The position numbers were made by a program, and so were the translations under genes. Positions 24,101 to 35,237 of a DNA stretch of 64,000 nt are shown here, piece after piece. The stretch spans positions 87,129,642 through 87,193,641 of the forward strand of contig CM026386.1 of assembly GCA_014843695.1 (NCBI GenBank), written 5' to 3'. Below the pieces are notes generated by a model that saw only the letters and a list, made by a program, of their open reading frames with translations, was not told the DNA's origin and did no database searches. The first letter of the stretch is position 1, and every line of letters begins with the position of its first letter. The DNA is from Archivesica marissinica. Its lineage: Eukaryota; Mollusca; Bivalvia; Venerida; Vesicomyidae.

Positions 24101-26533
24101 GTGTATGGTTGTGAGAGTGCTTCTGTACCTGCTGATACGTGCGTATGCTGTATGAATGCGTGTATGGTTGTGAGAGTGCTTCTGTACCTGCTGATACGTG
24201 CGTATGCTGTATGAATGCGTGTATTGTTGTGAGAGTGCTTCTGTACCTGCTGATACGTGCGTATGTTGTATGAATGCGTGTATGGTTGTGAGAGTGCTTC
24301 TGTACCTGCTGATACGTGCGTATGCTGTATGAATGCGTGTATGGTTGTGAGAGTGCTTCTGTACCTGCTGATACGTGCGTATGCTGTATGAATGCGTGTA
24401 TGGTTGTGAGAGTGCTTCTGTACCTGCTGATACGTACGTATGCTGTATGAATGCGTGTATGGCTGTGAGAGTGATTCTGTACCTGCTGATACGTGCGTAT
24501 GCTGTATGAATGCGTGTATGGTAGTGAGAGTACTTCTGTACCTGTTGATACGTGCGTATGCTGTATGATGCGTGTATGGCTGTGAGAGTGCTTCTGTACC
24601 TGCTGATACGTGCGTATGCTGTATGAATGCGTGTATGGTTGTGAGAGTGCTTCTGTACCTGCTGATACGTGCGTATGCTGTATGAATGTGTGTATGGTTG
24701 TGAGAGTGCTTCTGTACCTGCTGATACGTGCGTATGCTGTATGAATGTGTGTATGGTTGTGAGAGTGCTTCTGTACCTGCTGATACGTGCGTATGCTGTA
24801 TGAATGTGTGTATGGTTGTGAGAGTGCTTCTGTACCTGCTGATACGTGCGTATGCTGTATGAATGTGTGTATGGTAGTGAGAGTGCTTCTGTACCTGCTG
24901 ATACGTGCGTATGCTGTATGAATGTGTGTATGGTTGTGAGAGTGCTTCTGTACCTGCTGATACGTGCGTATGCTGTATGAATGTGTGTATGGTTGTGATA
25001 GTGCTTCTGTACCTGCTGATACGTGCGTATGCTGTATGAATGTGTGTATGGTTGTGAGAGTGCTTCTGTACCTGCTGATACATGCGTATGCTGTATGAAT
25101 GCGTGTATGGTTGTGAGAGTGCTTCTGTACCTGCTGATACGTGCGTATGCTGTATGAATGTGTGTATGGTTGTGAGAGTGCTTCTGTACCTGCTGATACG
25201 TGCGTATGCTGTATGAATGCGTGTATGGTTGTGAGAGTGCTTCTGTACCTGCTGATACGTGCGTATGCTGTATGAATGTGTGTATGGTTGTGAGAGTGCT
25301 TCTGTACCTGCTGATACGTGCGTATGCTGTATGAATGCGTGTATGGTTGTGAGAGTGCTTCTGTACCTGCTGATACGTGCGTATGCTGTATGAATGCGTG
25401 TATGGTTGTGAGAGTGCTTCTGTACCTGCTGATACGTGCGTATGCTGTATGAATGCGTGTATGGTTGTGAGAGTGCTTCTGTACCTGCTGATACATGCGT
25501 ATGCTGTATGAATGCGTGTATGGTTGTGAGAGTGCTTCTGTACCTGCTGATACGTGCGTATGTTGTATGAATGCGTGTATGGTTGTGAGAGTGCTTCTGT
25601 ACCTGCTGATACGTGCGTATGCTGTGTGTATATGGTTGTGAGTGTGCTTCTGTACCTGCTGATACGTGCATATGCTGTATGAATGTGTGTATGGTTGTGA
25701 GAGTGCTTCTGTACCTGCTGATACGTGCATATGCTGTATGAATGTGGGTATGGTTGTGAGAGTTCTTCTGTACCTGCTGATACGTGCGTATGCTGTACGA
25801 ATGTGTGTGTGGTTGTGAGAGTTCTTCTGTACCTGCTGATACGTGCGTATGCTGTACGAATGTGTGTGTGGTTGTGAGAGTTCTTCTGTACCTGCTGATA
25901 CGTGCGTATGCTGTACGAATGTGTGTATGGTTGAGAGAGTGCTTCTGTACCTGCTGATACATGCGTATGCTGTATGAATGTGTGTATGGTTGTGAGAGAG
26001 TTTCTGTACCTGCTGATACGTACGTATGCTGTATGAATGTGTGTATGGTTGTGAGAGTGCTTCTGTACCTGCTGATACATGCGTATGCTGTATGAATGTG
26101 TGTATGGTTGTGTGAGTGCTTCTGTACCTGCTGATACGTGCGTATGCTGTATGAATGTGTGTATGGTTGTGAGAGTGCTTCTGTACCTGCTGATACATAC
26201 GTATGCTGTATGAATGTGTGTATGGTTGTGAGAGTGCTTCTGTACCTGCTGATACATACGTATGCTGTATGAATGTGTGTATGGTTGTGAGAGTGCTTCT
26301 GTACCTGCTGATACGTGCGTATGCTGTATGAATGTGTGTATGGTTGTGTGAGTGCTTCTGTACCTGCTGATACGTGCGTATGCTGTATGAATGTGTGTAT
26401 GGTTGTGTGAGTGCTTCTGTACCTGCTGATATGTGCGTATGCTGTATGAATGTGTGTATGGTTGTGAGAGTGCTTCTGTACCTGCTGATATGTGCGTATG
26501 CTGTATGAATGTATGTATGGTTGTGAGAGTGCT
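18161..26533. repeat. 59-bp satellite array (about 142 copies before the gap)
   Basis: Unit contains CTTCTGTACCTGCTGATACG, TGCGTATGCTGTATGAATGC and GTGTATGGTTGTGAGAGTG. Copies differ mostly by single substitutions (GCGTTTGCTG with AATGTGTG, GAGATTGC, GGCTGTGAG, CCTGCGG). Units toward the right end, from about 25600, are more varied (CTGTACGAATG, GATACATAC, GTGTGAGTG). The monomer lacks TTA, CTA and TCA on the plus strand, so the minus strand has no stop codon in any frame. Since 59 is not a multiple of three, each frame cycles through all registers and reads a 59-residue repeat. That creates overlapping open frames of more than 2500 codons. A rare-variant block near 22661 reappears 1769 bases later, which is thirty monomers. 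The array runs into the 1000-N gap, so its real length is unknown. Confidence 0.97.
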
Positions 26534-27533
26534 NNNNNNNNNNNNNNNNNNNNNNNNNNNNNNNNNNNNNNNNNNNNNNNNNNNNNNNNNNNNNNNNNNN
26601 NNNNNNNNNNNNNNNNNNNNNNNNNNNNNNNNNNNNNNNNNNNNNNNNNNNNNNNNNNNNNNNNNNNNNNNNNNNNNNNNNNNNNNNNNNNNNNNNNNNN
26701 NNNNNNNNNNNNNNNNNNNNNNNNNNNNNNNNNNNNNNNNNNNNNNNNNNNNNNNNNNNNNNNNNNNNNNNNNNNNNNNNNNNNNNNNNNNNNNNNNNNN
26801 NNNNNNNNNNNNNNNNNNNNNNNNNNNNNNNNNNNNNNNNNNNNNNNNNNNNNNNNNNNNNNNNNNNNNNNNNNNNNNNNNNNNNNNNNNNNNNNNNNNN
26901 NNNNNNNNNNNNNNNNNNNNNNNNNNNNNNNNNNNNNNNNNNNNNNNNNNNNNNNNNNNNNNNNNNNNNNNNNNNNNNNNNNNNNNNNNNNNNNNNNNNN
27001 NNNNNNNNNNNNNNNNNNNNNNNNNNNNNNNNNNNNNNNNNNNNNNNNNNNNNNNNNNNNNNNNNNNNNNNNNNNNNNNNNNNNNNNNNNNNNNNNNNNN
27101 NNNNNNNNNNNNNNNNNNNNNNNNNNNNNNNNNNNNNNNNNNNNNNNNNNNNNNNNNNNNNNNNNNNNNNNNNNNNNNNNNNNNNNNNNNNNNNNNNNNN
27201 NNNNNNNNNNNNNNNNNNNNNNNNNNNNNNNNNNNNNNNNNNNNNNNNNNNNNNNNNNNNNNNNNNNNNNNNNNNNNNNNNNNNNNNNNNNNNNNNNNNN
27301 NNNNNNNNNNNNNNNNNNNNNNNNNNNNNNNNNNNNNNNNNNNNNNNNNNNNNNNNNNNNNNNNNNNNNNNNNNNNNNNNNNNNNNNNNNNNNNNNNNNN
27401 NNNNNNNNNNNNNNNNNNNNNNNNNNNNNNNNNNNNNNNNNNNNNNNNNNNNNNNNNNNNNNNNNNNNNNNNNNNNNNNNNNNNNNNNNNNNNNNNNNNN
27501 NNNNNNNNNNNNNNNNNNNNNNNNNNNNNNNNN
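26534..27533. other. Assembly gap (1000 N)
   Basis: Exactly 1000 undetermined bases, a conventional placeholder length. Satellite lies on the left and a gag-like coding end on the right, so the gap hides the end of the array and most of a retrotransposon. Confidence 0.99.
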
Positions 27534-27791
27534 AGACGCGAAGACCATTACTTTATATTTCTCTATTTCTCTGATCCAATCATGGTATAATTTCGGGACT
27601 CCCTCGAATGATTTTATTGTATTAGCAGCCCCCTGGCATCCTAGAATTAGTGACACATGACGTACATCATTCCTGATTGCTTGAAACGCAGCTTCAGTGG
27701 GGTCAATTGGTTGCGGTTGAGGTTGGGACGGTGACATACCCTCATTTTGACCTCCGTACATGGGTTGGTAGGTAATAACTGATTGATGCAT
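27534..27791 (-). CDS. Gag-like retrotransposon protein, N-terminal fragment cut by the gap
   Basis: A minus-strand frame starts with ATG at 27791-27789 (MHQSVITYQPMYGGQNEGM) and stays open for 86 codons into the gap. After a proline- and glutamine-rich stretch (SPSQPQPQPIDPTEAAFQ) comes a helical-looking part with TIKSFEGVPKLYHDWIREIE. The pattern F-x-G-x-P-x(4)-W-I-x-x-I/L-E is common at the start of gag-like capsid-related proteins of animal LTR and related retrotransposons. No protease or polymerase part is visible because the gap follows. The assignment rests on this one motif, so the order of element is left open. The frame joins the satellite and LINE frames across the Ns only by arithmetic. 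Confidence 0.5.
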
Positions 27792-29479
27792 TTTGGTGTT
27801 ATTTGTACTCAGTTAAAATTACGGACAAACATGATCTTGAATAATAATGGTTGCCTCCCTTTAAATATCTCTTACAGAACACCATACATCCACAATAAGA
27901 TACATGACTTTCATTCTTATATTAAATTATGTTGAAATTGGTGAACGTTTTTTAATATGACTTGTTTTAACATTACTTGCCAAAAATATATTTAATATTT
28001 CACTCACTGTCTTACATAATGTGCTACTAGTGGATGTTATTTAACATGCTGATTTTATAGTGAAAGCTACAGGCAGAATTTGGTTCCAATTATAAACACA
28101 GTTTGCTTTGAAAAATGTACAGATCCGTAACACCGTATATACATTTATAAGCGTAGTAAGCTATGTGCAAATGTAGTATGCAAACAGTTGTTGTGTTTTA
28201 ACCAGCAGCCTATTCATAAACGTTTCGCACAATTTGTCAAAACAATAGACAATGTTGACAAGCTTCACATTCCAACTATATTTAATATTTGTTTTAAGAC
28301 ATATTCAGCGTGCGCTTCTAGTATATGCGGACATAATGACAATGTAAGCATGTGCATCCATTGTATAGTGTCAGATTTTAATGGATTTTAATGCACCTAA
28401 CTCATGGTGAAAATGTATGGAATTATATGGTATTGGTTCGAATATTCATTATACTCCAGCACCAGTCACGTACAGTATTGCAGTAAGTTATTTATCTACA
28501 TTATTTTAGAACCACAGGTAGTTAGAGAACACTCATCAGCCAACATATACGTTTTCCATGTGAAAAATAACAATTTTGTGACACAAACATTACTAAATCA
28601 AAGAAAGTGTTCCTACCTCCAATCCTTCCATTGCGTTGTGTCTGCAACTTAACCAAAGGTTGATCCTGGTAATCATAGGCACCAAAAGACGTTCGTTGTT
28701 ACGATGTGGACTCGGCGAGGCTCTCTGGACGTAATCACAGCAACAACAAATTATTAATAGTATTTAATTACATCTAAGAGCCGACATTATAACCAACACA
28801 GAGACGCTAGTCTCAATAGTAACCAACAAGACTATCTCCCTGCCAAAGCTGTTCGAGATGGTTTTATAGACAATTGTGAGGAGAGCTATAAGATCTGTCG
28901 CCCACAATTCTTTTAACTAATCAAATTCATTTAGCTTTTCAATTGTTGACAATTTGGCATGGAATATCAAATAGACTTGATCACACGATCATGCGTTTCC
29001 ATGATCCTGTGATCCCGTCCGTGTCTACTGCCAGAGAGAGTGCAACAACTCTGCAAACCATGCATTAATTCCGGCTTGCACCAGTCAATTCATTGTGTGT
29101 ACGATGCTTAATAAGGACTCTACCACCACATGTCTGGCGAAATCCCATATGATGGTTGCGTGATCCAAACAATGGAATTCCACCATCCATTTTATCAAGT
29201 GCAGACATGTATATCATATGTCCCCAACACAGGACGCATACACACACTGAACATACTTTTGTCCTATACATGTTTAAATAATTAAATTAAGAGAGTCATC
29301 AAAACATAAGGTAATTAATCACTACACATGTATATAGGCGTAAGGCAAAAGGTAACTATGTTACATGTGTGTGTGTGGCTAAATTGCTTCACATATCTTC
29401 ATGAAGTTCATTGTGCTAATGTATGATGCAAACAGGAAAGTAGCCGACATGTTATTATAAATATTTTGCGTTTAATATT
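27792..29479. other. Upstream region of the gag-like fragment; no gene seen
   Basis: If the gag-like element has a long terminal repeat it should lie in the first kilobase here, but I could not recognise TG...CA ends or a primer-binding site, and the partner repeat would be in the gap. Short frames (28188-28391, 28404-28652, 29065-29271) carry no signature or splice context. Confidence 0.5.
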
Positions 29480-29777
29480 TTGTTTTAATGTGTGTGTTTT
29501 ACGTTTATTTATCGTCGCTACCGGTTGCCCATATTAGCGACCCTTCCGGAGAGATTAGTCATTTTAGATTTGGAGGATAGTGCATGATACAGACAGAGAC
29601 CCATTACAGTGTCTCCTCTGGTTCTTGTACGTGTACGGTGTACAGCACTGACACGAGACCTCGGTTTAAAGTCCATCTGAAAGACTGTTAATTATATTCA
29701 AGTCAGACGGCGGATCAAACCTGCGATACCTGGATTACCAGTCCAGCGTGTTACCACTGGACTACATATCCGTCTGT
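29480..29777 (-). mobile_element. tRNA-derived SINE
   Basis: On the minus strand the 5' head, 29777 down to about 29704, reads as a tRNA relative. ACAGACGG at the start pairs with CCGTCTG at its end. Box A is GTAGTCCAGTGGTAA and box B is GGTTTGATCC. A perfect five-pair anticodon stem CTGGA/TCCAG encloses a seven-base loop with GGT in the anticodon position, a threonine-type anticodon. The T stem does not pair well, so it is not a functional tRNA. A body of about 200 bases follows, containing GAGACACTGTAATGGGTCTC and GGGTCGCTAATATGGGCAAC, and an A-rich tail (GATAAATAAACGTAAAACAC). The head with internal RNA polymerase III promoter boxes, unrelated body and A-rich tail is the standard SINE layout. 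Confidence 0.8.
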
Positions 29778-29989
29778 ATTTGTTTTAAGGGTAAGCAGAG
29801 TCAAGTATATCTTTATGAAATTTATCAAGGTAGTGTGTGACCTGAAGTTACAAATTCTGCAGGGGGGGTGTGTCGGCATAAGCATGCTATGGACTTGTGC
29901 AGTTATTGATGTGTTGAATCTCGATAACGTGTAATGGTAACTGAAGTTGTCACATATTGTCTTTGTCTCTATTCTTATTTACATTACAG

Positions 29990-30322
29990 TGCCTCCAAAG
30001 ATAATTACACATGGTTTAACATTTACCGGTGTAACTGGTGGAACAGCCAATATTCGAGTAGAATTCTACAGTTATCCGGACATAAAGACCGTTGCATTTA
30101 GACGATACAATAGGTCGGCCATAACAAATGGTGACAAGTACAATGTTTCCCACCATGGAACTGAAGTAACAGATAAGTTATATGGCACAGATGTCACTTT
30201 GAATGGAAGTCAGGCTAACATGGTTATATCAGATTTGAAGCCAGAGGATTTCGGAGTGTACATACTGACACTTTCTAATCAACTTAATTCAACAGATGCA
30301 GAAGTCATGCTAGTTTCTGAAA
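29990..30322 (+). CDS. Ig-like exon of a membrane receptor, canonical cysteines absent
   Basis: Internal exon of 333 bases, phase 1 at both ends. The acceptor ACATTACAG|TG has a pyrimidine-rich tract upstream, and the donor is GAAA|GTAAGT. The piece starts VPPKIITHGLTFTGVTGGTA, then has TVAFRRYN, and in the position of strands E to F MVISDLKPEDFGVYILTLSN. The L-K-P-E-D-F-G-V-Y pattern is the classic Ig strand E-F signature, where the next residues would normally be Y-x-C; here the cysteine is replaced (VYILTLSN), and the strand-B cysteine is also missing (IRVEFYSY). An Ig fold without the intersheet disulfide is known in some cell-adhesion domains. Four N-glycosylation sequons (NRS, NVS, NGS, NST) support an extracellular location. 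The next exons are the FN3-like 34198-34500 and the transmembrane 37028-37141 on the same strand and in the same phase. Confidence 0.75.
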
Positions 30323-32095
30323 GTAAGTAAAATATTAAAGTTACTTCTATTTATTCCTCTTGTGAAATAATTTAACATAGAACGATGTATGTCCATCTTT
30401 TCATCTATCATAGAAAGAGTTTCACCTCGTTAATAACTGTAATGGTATTATATACACCAAACTATTTATATATTAACATCATTGGTACTTAGCGAACCAA
30501 TCATCCAATAATTGTAGCAAACCCATTGACAAAGTAAACCATCGCAACTATTGTCCAAACTTCTCTAATCTAGTACCCATGACAACACCTCCATTGGCTA
30601 AGGCTAGCTCGGCACCATATCTGTTGTCCTCAATTGAACTTTGTCTGACACTAGTCCCTTTTCATCTTGTCTCCAATGTTAACATGCATCAGTCTACATC
30701 AATCTTGAAGAAAGCTACAGATATACATATCCTGGAATAAGAATATACACCACACAGTCCAAATCAACATTTCATACACAGCATTCTCTTTGAAGCAAAA
30801 TTTTCAGCTGCTCTTTCCATGGACAGCATTAAATATAATCTGACATTAGGCTTCGTGAGAAAAATAGTAGAATCCATATGTCCTCAACCATCACAAGCCA
30901 CTGCATAGACGACACTTGCCCACCCATATAGTATATTGTTCCTCGATCTTGGGTTTAAATATCCCAGTATACATGATTCATGATTAGGACGAGACTTAGA
31001 GCATCACAGGCTTGCATAAAGATCAGATCCAAGATGATCGACCTGTTACTTATAGATTAAATGTATATTAAAATTTTACTGCTTCATGTTTAGCTCAGCT
31101 GAGCACAAAAATGAGCTTTTGTGAAAATCCTCTTGTCCGGAATCTTGCTGTGTACGGCCTCAACATCTCCTGCTGAACCACTTGTTCATTCATTATATAC
31201 CTGATCACTGGGTGACCCTCTTCAAATTAGGTCACTATGTCTTAAACCTAGGGCGCTCAATAAATGAGTGCCAAAGTTTCAAACAAGTATACAAACTTAC
31301 TGGCAGGAATGTGATGAAACATTATTAGATGATAGTCGTGATCAATCTGTATCGATCCATCAAAAAACGTGGTTGCCAGAAATTGGAAAGGTGTTTTTGC
31401 TATTTTTCATTAAACGTCTTCTCAGAAACCACAATGCCTTGATCTTTGACATTAGGTATGTGCATCACCAAGTGAACCTCGTCCACGTGTACTAAAGGTG
31501 TGACCATGGGATACCCCACTGTAGAGTTCACATAATTGACATTTTCTTACATAGCAAAACTCTTCTTAAAATCTTTTTCAGAAACCATAATGTTCTAAGT
31601 TTTGATGTTTTTCTTGTTTGACACCTGCACTAAGTTTGCTAAAATTGTGATCCTGGATTTATAGTGAATGCGACATATTCAACTGGTGGTATGTGGGTGA
31701 TGTCCAGTTAATATTGCATGTAAACACGTAATGCAAATGACATGACATCGAGATAAATATCTAAGCTTCACAATATATACAATATCAAATGCACGTAATA
31801 ATTGTGCATTTAAGCACAACTCTGGAATATACATGATAGCCATTGAATTACTGTTAACCTCTGATAAATATATCGACTATATCACATCTGTCAGAAAACA
31901 TAGTGTCTGGCTATAGTTCTATTACACATAATGATACCAAACTAACTGTACAGATACGTCTATGGATTACTGTGTTGCAACTGTAATCTTTCAATGGGGG
32001 ATGTTAGATTTACCTTAGGGTAATGAACATAATATCAATCTGACAGCAAAGGCAGTCTCATCTACTGCGGGAAGATCATTCCTGTGCTTGTTTCG
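30323..32095. other. Intron-like DNA, no gene seen
   Basis: Lies between the Ig-like and FN3-like plus-strand exons. AT-rich, with no tandem array and no frame with a recognisable domain. A frame at 31268-31495 has no splice context worth reporting. Confidence 0.5.
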
Positions 32096-32440
32096 TCAAG
32101 ACATTTTGTAAACTCGATTGACGGAATTATCGCATAGGTCTGACAGTAACACAACCATCGACATGTTGGCGAATGGGGCAGTAAATATGTTGTATGGTGT
32201 GAGAAAATATGACGGTGTGCATTCTAGCATTGTCACATTTGATACTCCTGTGTAGCTGGCCTCTATCTCTACGGCTGTCCGATTAGAGCAGTTGTTAGCA
32301 CACTCGCTTTCACCAATGTAACACTGGCCGGGAAGCATGTCAGATGGTATGGTTGTTGCCAGATCAGACAGGTGCGTTTTCTCCGAGTAAACCGATGTCC
32401 TCCCACACAAATGATCACATGTATGCTTGTTTCGCAATCG
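32096..32440 (-). CDS. Candidate terminal exon, cysteine-rich and N-glycosylated, family unknown
   Basis: A minus-strand frame of about 115 codons begins at a good acceptor (TTATTCTTACAG|CGATTG) and ends with TGA at 32096-32098. The translation contains KHTCDHLCGRTSVYS, GQCYIGESECANNCSNRTAV, NVTMLECTPSYFLTPYN and ends SDLCDNSVNRVYKMS. There are eight cysteines and three N-glycosylation sequons (NRT, NVT, NMS), as expected of a secreted or extracellular protein. The ending, a hydrophobic strand, then SDLCDNSVNRVYK, loosely recalls an NHL or beta-propeller blade, but this is too weak to name. It lies antisense within an intron of the plus-strand receptor gene. It may be a nested gene, a retained fragment, or a chance frame. 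Confidence 0.35.
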   Translation of the reverse strand, partial: RLRNKHTCDHLCGRTSVYSEKTHLSDLATTIPSDMLPGQCYIGESECANNCSNRTAVEIEASYTGVSNVTMLECTPSYFLTPYNIFTAPFANMSMVVLLSDLCDNSVNRVYKMS

Positions 32441-32622
32441 CTGTAAGAATAAATACAGTTTTAACTATCTCTACCAGTTTGTTGATGTGTGCCTGGATTT
32501 ATTTATTTCAGAATACCACTTCTGGAAATATGTTATGATATATATATGCATATATAATATAGCTATTGTGGCAAACCTCTCTTTCTACTTATATATAAAA
32601 AAATTATTGTCCGGTACAAATG

Positions 32623-32770
32623 CTCTAACCAGGGTCTATCATATCGTAGACTCGCTCGCGTTGTCTAGGGAGTTTCTCTACGGTCCTTCAATAATGTTCT
32701 AACCAGGGTCTAACCTATCGTAGACTCGCTGGCGATGTCTAGGGGATTTCTCTATGATCCTTCAATAATT
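32623..32770. repeat. Two-copy tandem duplication (~74 bp)
   Basis: TCTAACCAGGGTCTA followed by ATCGTAGACTCGCT, GTCTAGG and TTTCTCTA occurs twice head to tail, at about 32623-32697 and 32698-32770, with several substitutions between copies. Confidence 0.9.
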
Positions 32771-34197
32771 TATAACTCAACACAGTCTATCATTTTCCTT
32801 TGCATAATATAATTTATAACAATCGACTTTAATTTATCTCCATACATGTATCGTATATTCGTAATATCTCGTATCTTATTGTTCGCCTAACTATTTCCAT
32901 ATGTTCATAGTAGTCCCATATGCTATATTAATTTCCTTACTTCATCAAACTATTCCAATAGATATATTAGCCAAAACAATCGTTTCTTACACGGCCTAAT
33001 TATCTTCCGTTCATGTATTTAATACGACTTTAATATTTAAGAGTTAATACTTCCTTAAATATAAATTTTTCTAACTATCATAGAAACAGTTTATATCTTA
33101 AATTGAGTTACATTTCTTCCTTAAATGCCTCCTTGGCAGGATAATAATGCACTAATTTCTTCATCATTTCTCATTTCTTAAATAGCAAAATTAACATCTA
33201 TAGCAGAGATCACGGCGCCAAACATCTGTGATGTTATACAATATTATTACTTGTTTCTCTGTCATCAGTAAAGCGGCTATTATCTTACATAACTGACCAC
33301 CTGCACTCGGTAGTGAAAATTATTCTCGCGCAAACAGAAGAACTGATAATTTAGGCGCGAAATTAATAGCAGACGATTATACATATTACATAGCAGACGA
33401 TAATACATATTACAATAAATCATAATCTTACATGGTTAAAACAATGTATCATATATATAAATAAATAAATGTATTTATAAAATACATTTCTATTTATATA
33501 TGACAATATTTATTCGTGCAAATAGATGTTTGTTTTTACTATCTTTTGCACACTATATAGAGTTACATGTATACCATATAATTATGCATTATATGGGGTA
33601 TATATGACATAATAGTATACACTCTGCCATCGCAATAATTATGCTGTAGATTCTTGTCTTGCTGAACTAGCGTTGAGGATTTGGGTGAAGCTTTTTGGTC
33701 ATAAAATTGATCTTGTGCTGGGATACTCGGCCGGCTTCGGCAGCTTATGTTGTTGGGATTGTGTACCAAAATTGTTGATTCTCGTCAGATAGGTATGCAG
33801 CGCATTGGGAGTCTTTTTTCGATTGTTAAGCTTTATCTTTAGGGCGAGTGTGTGTATGCGCTGAATATTTCTCTACATTGGTTATCTGGCGGAACTAGGG
33901 TTGGGTTCTGGGTGAGTCAAACACCCATGTTGTATACTATTGTAGATGAAAAAGTAAAATATTATTCATCTAAAATACAAGATGGCCATCATAGAATGTG
34001 AGCAACTCATCATTTCAATGATCCTTTTGAGTGTTGATGATTGTCATCACTTAGCTGATAATTTTGTACTTTTGTACAGTTCTTTATGTTATCTGATTGT
34101 CTCTGATGTTTTGTTTCGCTCAATTCACTGTTACTACTTTTTCCTATCTGATTGCTTAGCTCATTTCTTATCACATGGTTATTGATGTTTTACACAG
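32771..34197. other. Intron-like AT-rich DNA, no gene seen
   Basis: Very AT-rich, with a small direct duplication of about 25 bases near 33365-33415 (GCAGACGAT...ACATATTACA). No supported exon until the pyrimidine-rich acceptor tract before 34198. Confidence 0.5.
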
Positions 34198-34500
34198 GCA
34201 AGCCGGATAAACCAACACAGTTCATGTATCTGTATAAAGATAATGCTCACATATTTTCCTGGATTGGAGGATTTAATGGTGGACACAGCCAGACTTTCTT
34301 GATTCAGACATCTATTGTTGGTACAGAAGAATGGGTTAACAGAACTACAATAACTGAAAGTGAAGAGCTATATTTACAGTATAGTGCAAATATATCAAAT
34401 CTACAACCTGGCACATATACTGCTAGAATATATTCTTGGAATACGAAAGGAAGGACAAACGATGTTAACCTAAATGTAACATTCACGATCAAACCTCCAG
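34198..34500 (+). CDS. Fibronectin type III-like exon of the membrane receptor
   Basis: Internal exon of 303 bases, phase 1 at both ends; acceptor TTTTACACAG|GC, donor CCAG|GTGAGT. It encodes KPDKPTQFMYLYKDNAHIF, then SWIGGFNGGHSQTFLIQTS, VNRTTITESEEL, ANISNLQPGTYTARIYSWNT and KGRTNDVNLNVTFTIKPP. The strand-B tryptophan in FSWIGGFNGG, the L-Q-P-G-T-Y-x-A-R-I-Y strand E-F motif and the following N-x-x-G are the FN3 signature. FN3 domains next to Ig domains and a transmembrane exon are usual in nephrin-like and other neural or immune adhesion receptors. Three sequons (NRT, NIS, NVT) fit an extracellular position. It follows the Ig-like exon by about 3.9 kb and precedes the transmembrane exon by about 2.5 kb. 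Confidence 0.85.
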
Positions 34501-34617
34501 GTGAGTGCTATTGTATTTGTCCATCGACAGGTTCATTTTTTACTAAAATTTCTTGAAGCATATGTACATGTTTATATTTGTTATTATGATAAAACACGAT
34601 AATTTTAACTCTCCTAA

Positions 34618-34990
34618 TGGAGGGAGACATATTGTTTTTTCCTTTGCCGTTTGTCTGTTCATTTGTCCATCCAATTTTCCATGTCCGCTCTTCATCTCCA
34701 AAACCATGTGTTTGATTTTTACCTAACTTTTCAGGAAGTATCGGTATCATATCTAGTGGTTGATATTGTTCTGGTTGGATGAATTTACGGCAATGGCATT
34801 TTCATAACAGAAAACTTTGCTTCATCTTTATTTAGGGATTTTCACCAATCTTGGCTTGAAGCATTTGGTATGATGTCTTGTTGCGCATATTGTAATCCCA
34901 TTATGTTTGGATGATTGTTTGTGGATTTACGGCCAGTGTTGACATTTTCATAACATGAAGCTTGTCCGCGTTCATCTCCAAACTCCCTAG
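34618..34990 (+). repeat. Dispersed repeat family copy (GGAGACATATTG type)
   Basis: Starts with GGAGGGAGACATATTGTTTT and a TTTGCCGTTTGTCTGT pyrimidine-rich stretch. Two decayed versions follow of a roughly 150-base unit with GGAAGTATCGGTATCATAT, GGATGAATTTACGGC and TTTTCATAACA. The same wording recurs near 36110-36400 and 62250-62830 and in part at 8935-9010. I infer a dispersed family with an internal tandem structure; there is no coding capacity. Confidence 0.75.
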
Positions 34991-35237
34991 TTGGATTTTA
35001 CTAACCATCAGGGCTCACACTGGCTTTTTTTTCTTTGCGCCACCACTTTCGCCAAATTAGGCAGACTTAAAAATCAATGCCAACACTTTAGAATCAAACT
35101 GATACATTCTTTAAACTTTCTAAACTGTTATACACATCACTTCAATTGACAAATATAATAGTTTTTGAAATTATGACAGAAATGTATTAGCTAGAACAAC
35201 AAAAGACTAATTTGGTTAATGTAGTGTATTTTTTACT

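Noticed and set aside
29704..29777. Functional tRNA-Thr gene
   Set aside because: The T stem does not pair and an unrelated SINE body with an A-rich tail follows directly.
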